NCBI GenBank assembly: GCA_003230635.1
Contig: QIFF01000122.1
Coordinates: 1-5,649 of the forward strand
Length of the DNA stretch: 5,649 nucleotides
From: a bacterium
GTDB taxonomy: Bacteria; SZUA-182
Direction: 5' to 3'
Shown: one piece after another, positions 5,432 to 5,649 of the stretch
How positions within the stretch are numbered: position 1 is the first letter of the stretch
How the letters are laid out: each line of letters opens with the position of its first letter
Notes under the pieces: generated by a model
Seen by the model: the letters and a program-made list of their open reading frames with translations, nothing else
Database searches by the model: none
What the model was told of the DNA's origin: nothing
Program-made: the position numbers and the translations under genes

Positions 5432-5649
5432 TTAATACTCAATTGGAGGGTCAAATTTGGCCCTCTTTTTTTTGCCATTACTATCCTCCAACAAGATCTC
5501 AATCTTTTTTTCTGCGGCCTCTAATTCTTGGCCGCAGAAATTAACCAGTTTTACCCCTTCCTCAAAGGTGGCCAGGGCTTCCTGCAGGCTGATATTTCCC
5601 TCTTCCAGGTTATGGACAATTTGCTCCAATTGTTTCAAGGCAGCTTCAA
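5432..5649 (-). CDS. xseB: Exodeoxyribonuclease VII small subunit, 5' truncated
   Basis: Read on the minus strand, the frame stays open to the window edge; the codons just before the internal TTG (E-A-A-L-K-Q-L-E-Q-I-V) continue the family's N-terminal helix, so the real start is beyond 5649 by a few codons. About 71 residues are visible. The XseB signature is clear: LEQIVHNLEEG, then SLQEALATFEEGVKLVNFC, then LEAAEKKIEIL. This small cytoplasmic helical-hairpin subunit binds XseA to form the nuclease that degrades single-stranded DNA; xseA is usually adjacent upstream, which here would be to the right of the window. The basic tail (NGKKKRAKFDPP) is encoded by the same bases that form the terminator of the opposing cytochrome gene. 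It appears unrelated to the cytochrome group and probably marks its border. Confidence 0.93.
   Translation of the reverse strand, partial: EAALKQLEQIVHNLEEGNISLQEALATFEEGVKLVNFCGQELEAAEKKIEILLEDSNGKKKRAKFDPPIEY
5446..5473 (+). terminator. Rho-independent terminator of the second cytochrome
   Basis: GAGGGTC (5446-5452) and GGCCCTC (5459-5465) form a seven-pair stem with one G-U around AAATTT, followed by eight Ts. It is oriented for plus-strand transcription and lies wholly within the last codons of the convergent xseB. The minus-strand side has no T-run, so it should not stop xseB transcription. Confidence 0.85.

Noticed and set aside
5317..5544. Plus-strand frame overlapping the end of the cytochrome and xseB.
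   Set aside because: It crosses the cytochrome terminator and the antisense of xseB; no signal or motif supports it.

Overview
The window is a bacterial locus dominated by exported and heme proteins. It holds two eight-heme c-type cytochromes, a parallel beta-helix protein, a TPR protein, a small secreted protein of unknown family and a 28-residue single-span membrane peptide. It ends in the convergent housekeeping gene xseB. The purine-rich Shine-Dalgarno sites (AAGGGAGG, AAGGAGG, AAGGAGA, GGAGGAG), two TTG starts, compact Rho-independent terminators and the style of the cytochromes suggest an anaerobic Gram-positive, possibly a Peptococcaceae-type Clostridium relative (Thermincola/Desulfotomaculum-like). 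That placement is inference from style, not from a marker gene.

Layout: 1-848 is the 3' part of an exported beta-helix protein, cut by the left edge. 901-2199 is a membrane-anchored NapC/NrfH-type cytochrome with eight heme sites, the first of them a non-standard CX3CH. An 11-bp perfect hairpin (2228-2270) lies between it and 2285-2785, a secreted 166-residue protein that starts with TTG. 2810-2896 is a 28-codon gene behind a near-perfect Shine-Dalgarno site, encoding one hydrophobic helix. A 107-base spacer with heptamer repeats and dyad symmetry precedes 3004-4293, a secreted protein made almost entirely of TPRs. A Rho-independent terminator at 4351-4383 separates it from 4410-5411, a soluble secreted cytochrome with eight CXXCH sites. 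Its terminator (5446-5473) lies inside the 3' coding end of xseB (5432-5649, minus strand, cut by the right edge).

How the genes may work together: everything from position 1 to 5411 is on the plus strand, and every complete product, as well as the visible part of the beta-helix protein, looks exported or membrane-bound. A plausible reading is an extracytoplasmic electron-transfer module. The anchored cytochrome would take electrons from the quinone pool and pass them to the soluble octaheme cytochrome. The TPR protein would act as scaffold or apocytochrome chaperone, and the beta-helix protein as a wall or surface component. No terminal reductase with a recognisable catalytic site is visible, so the electron acceptor is unknown. 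The small secreted protein and the 28-residue peptide have no assignable function and are the least explained parts of the locus.
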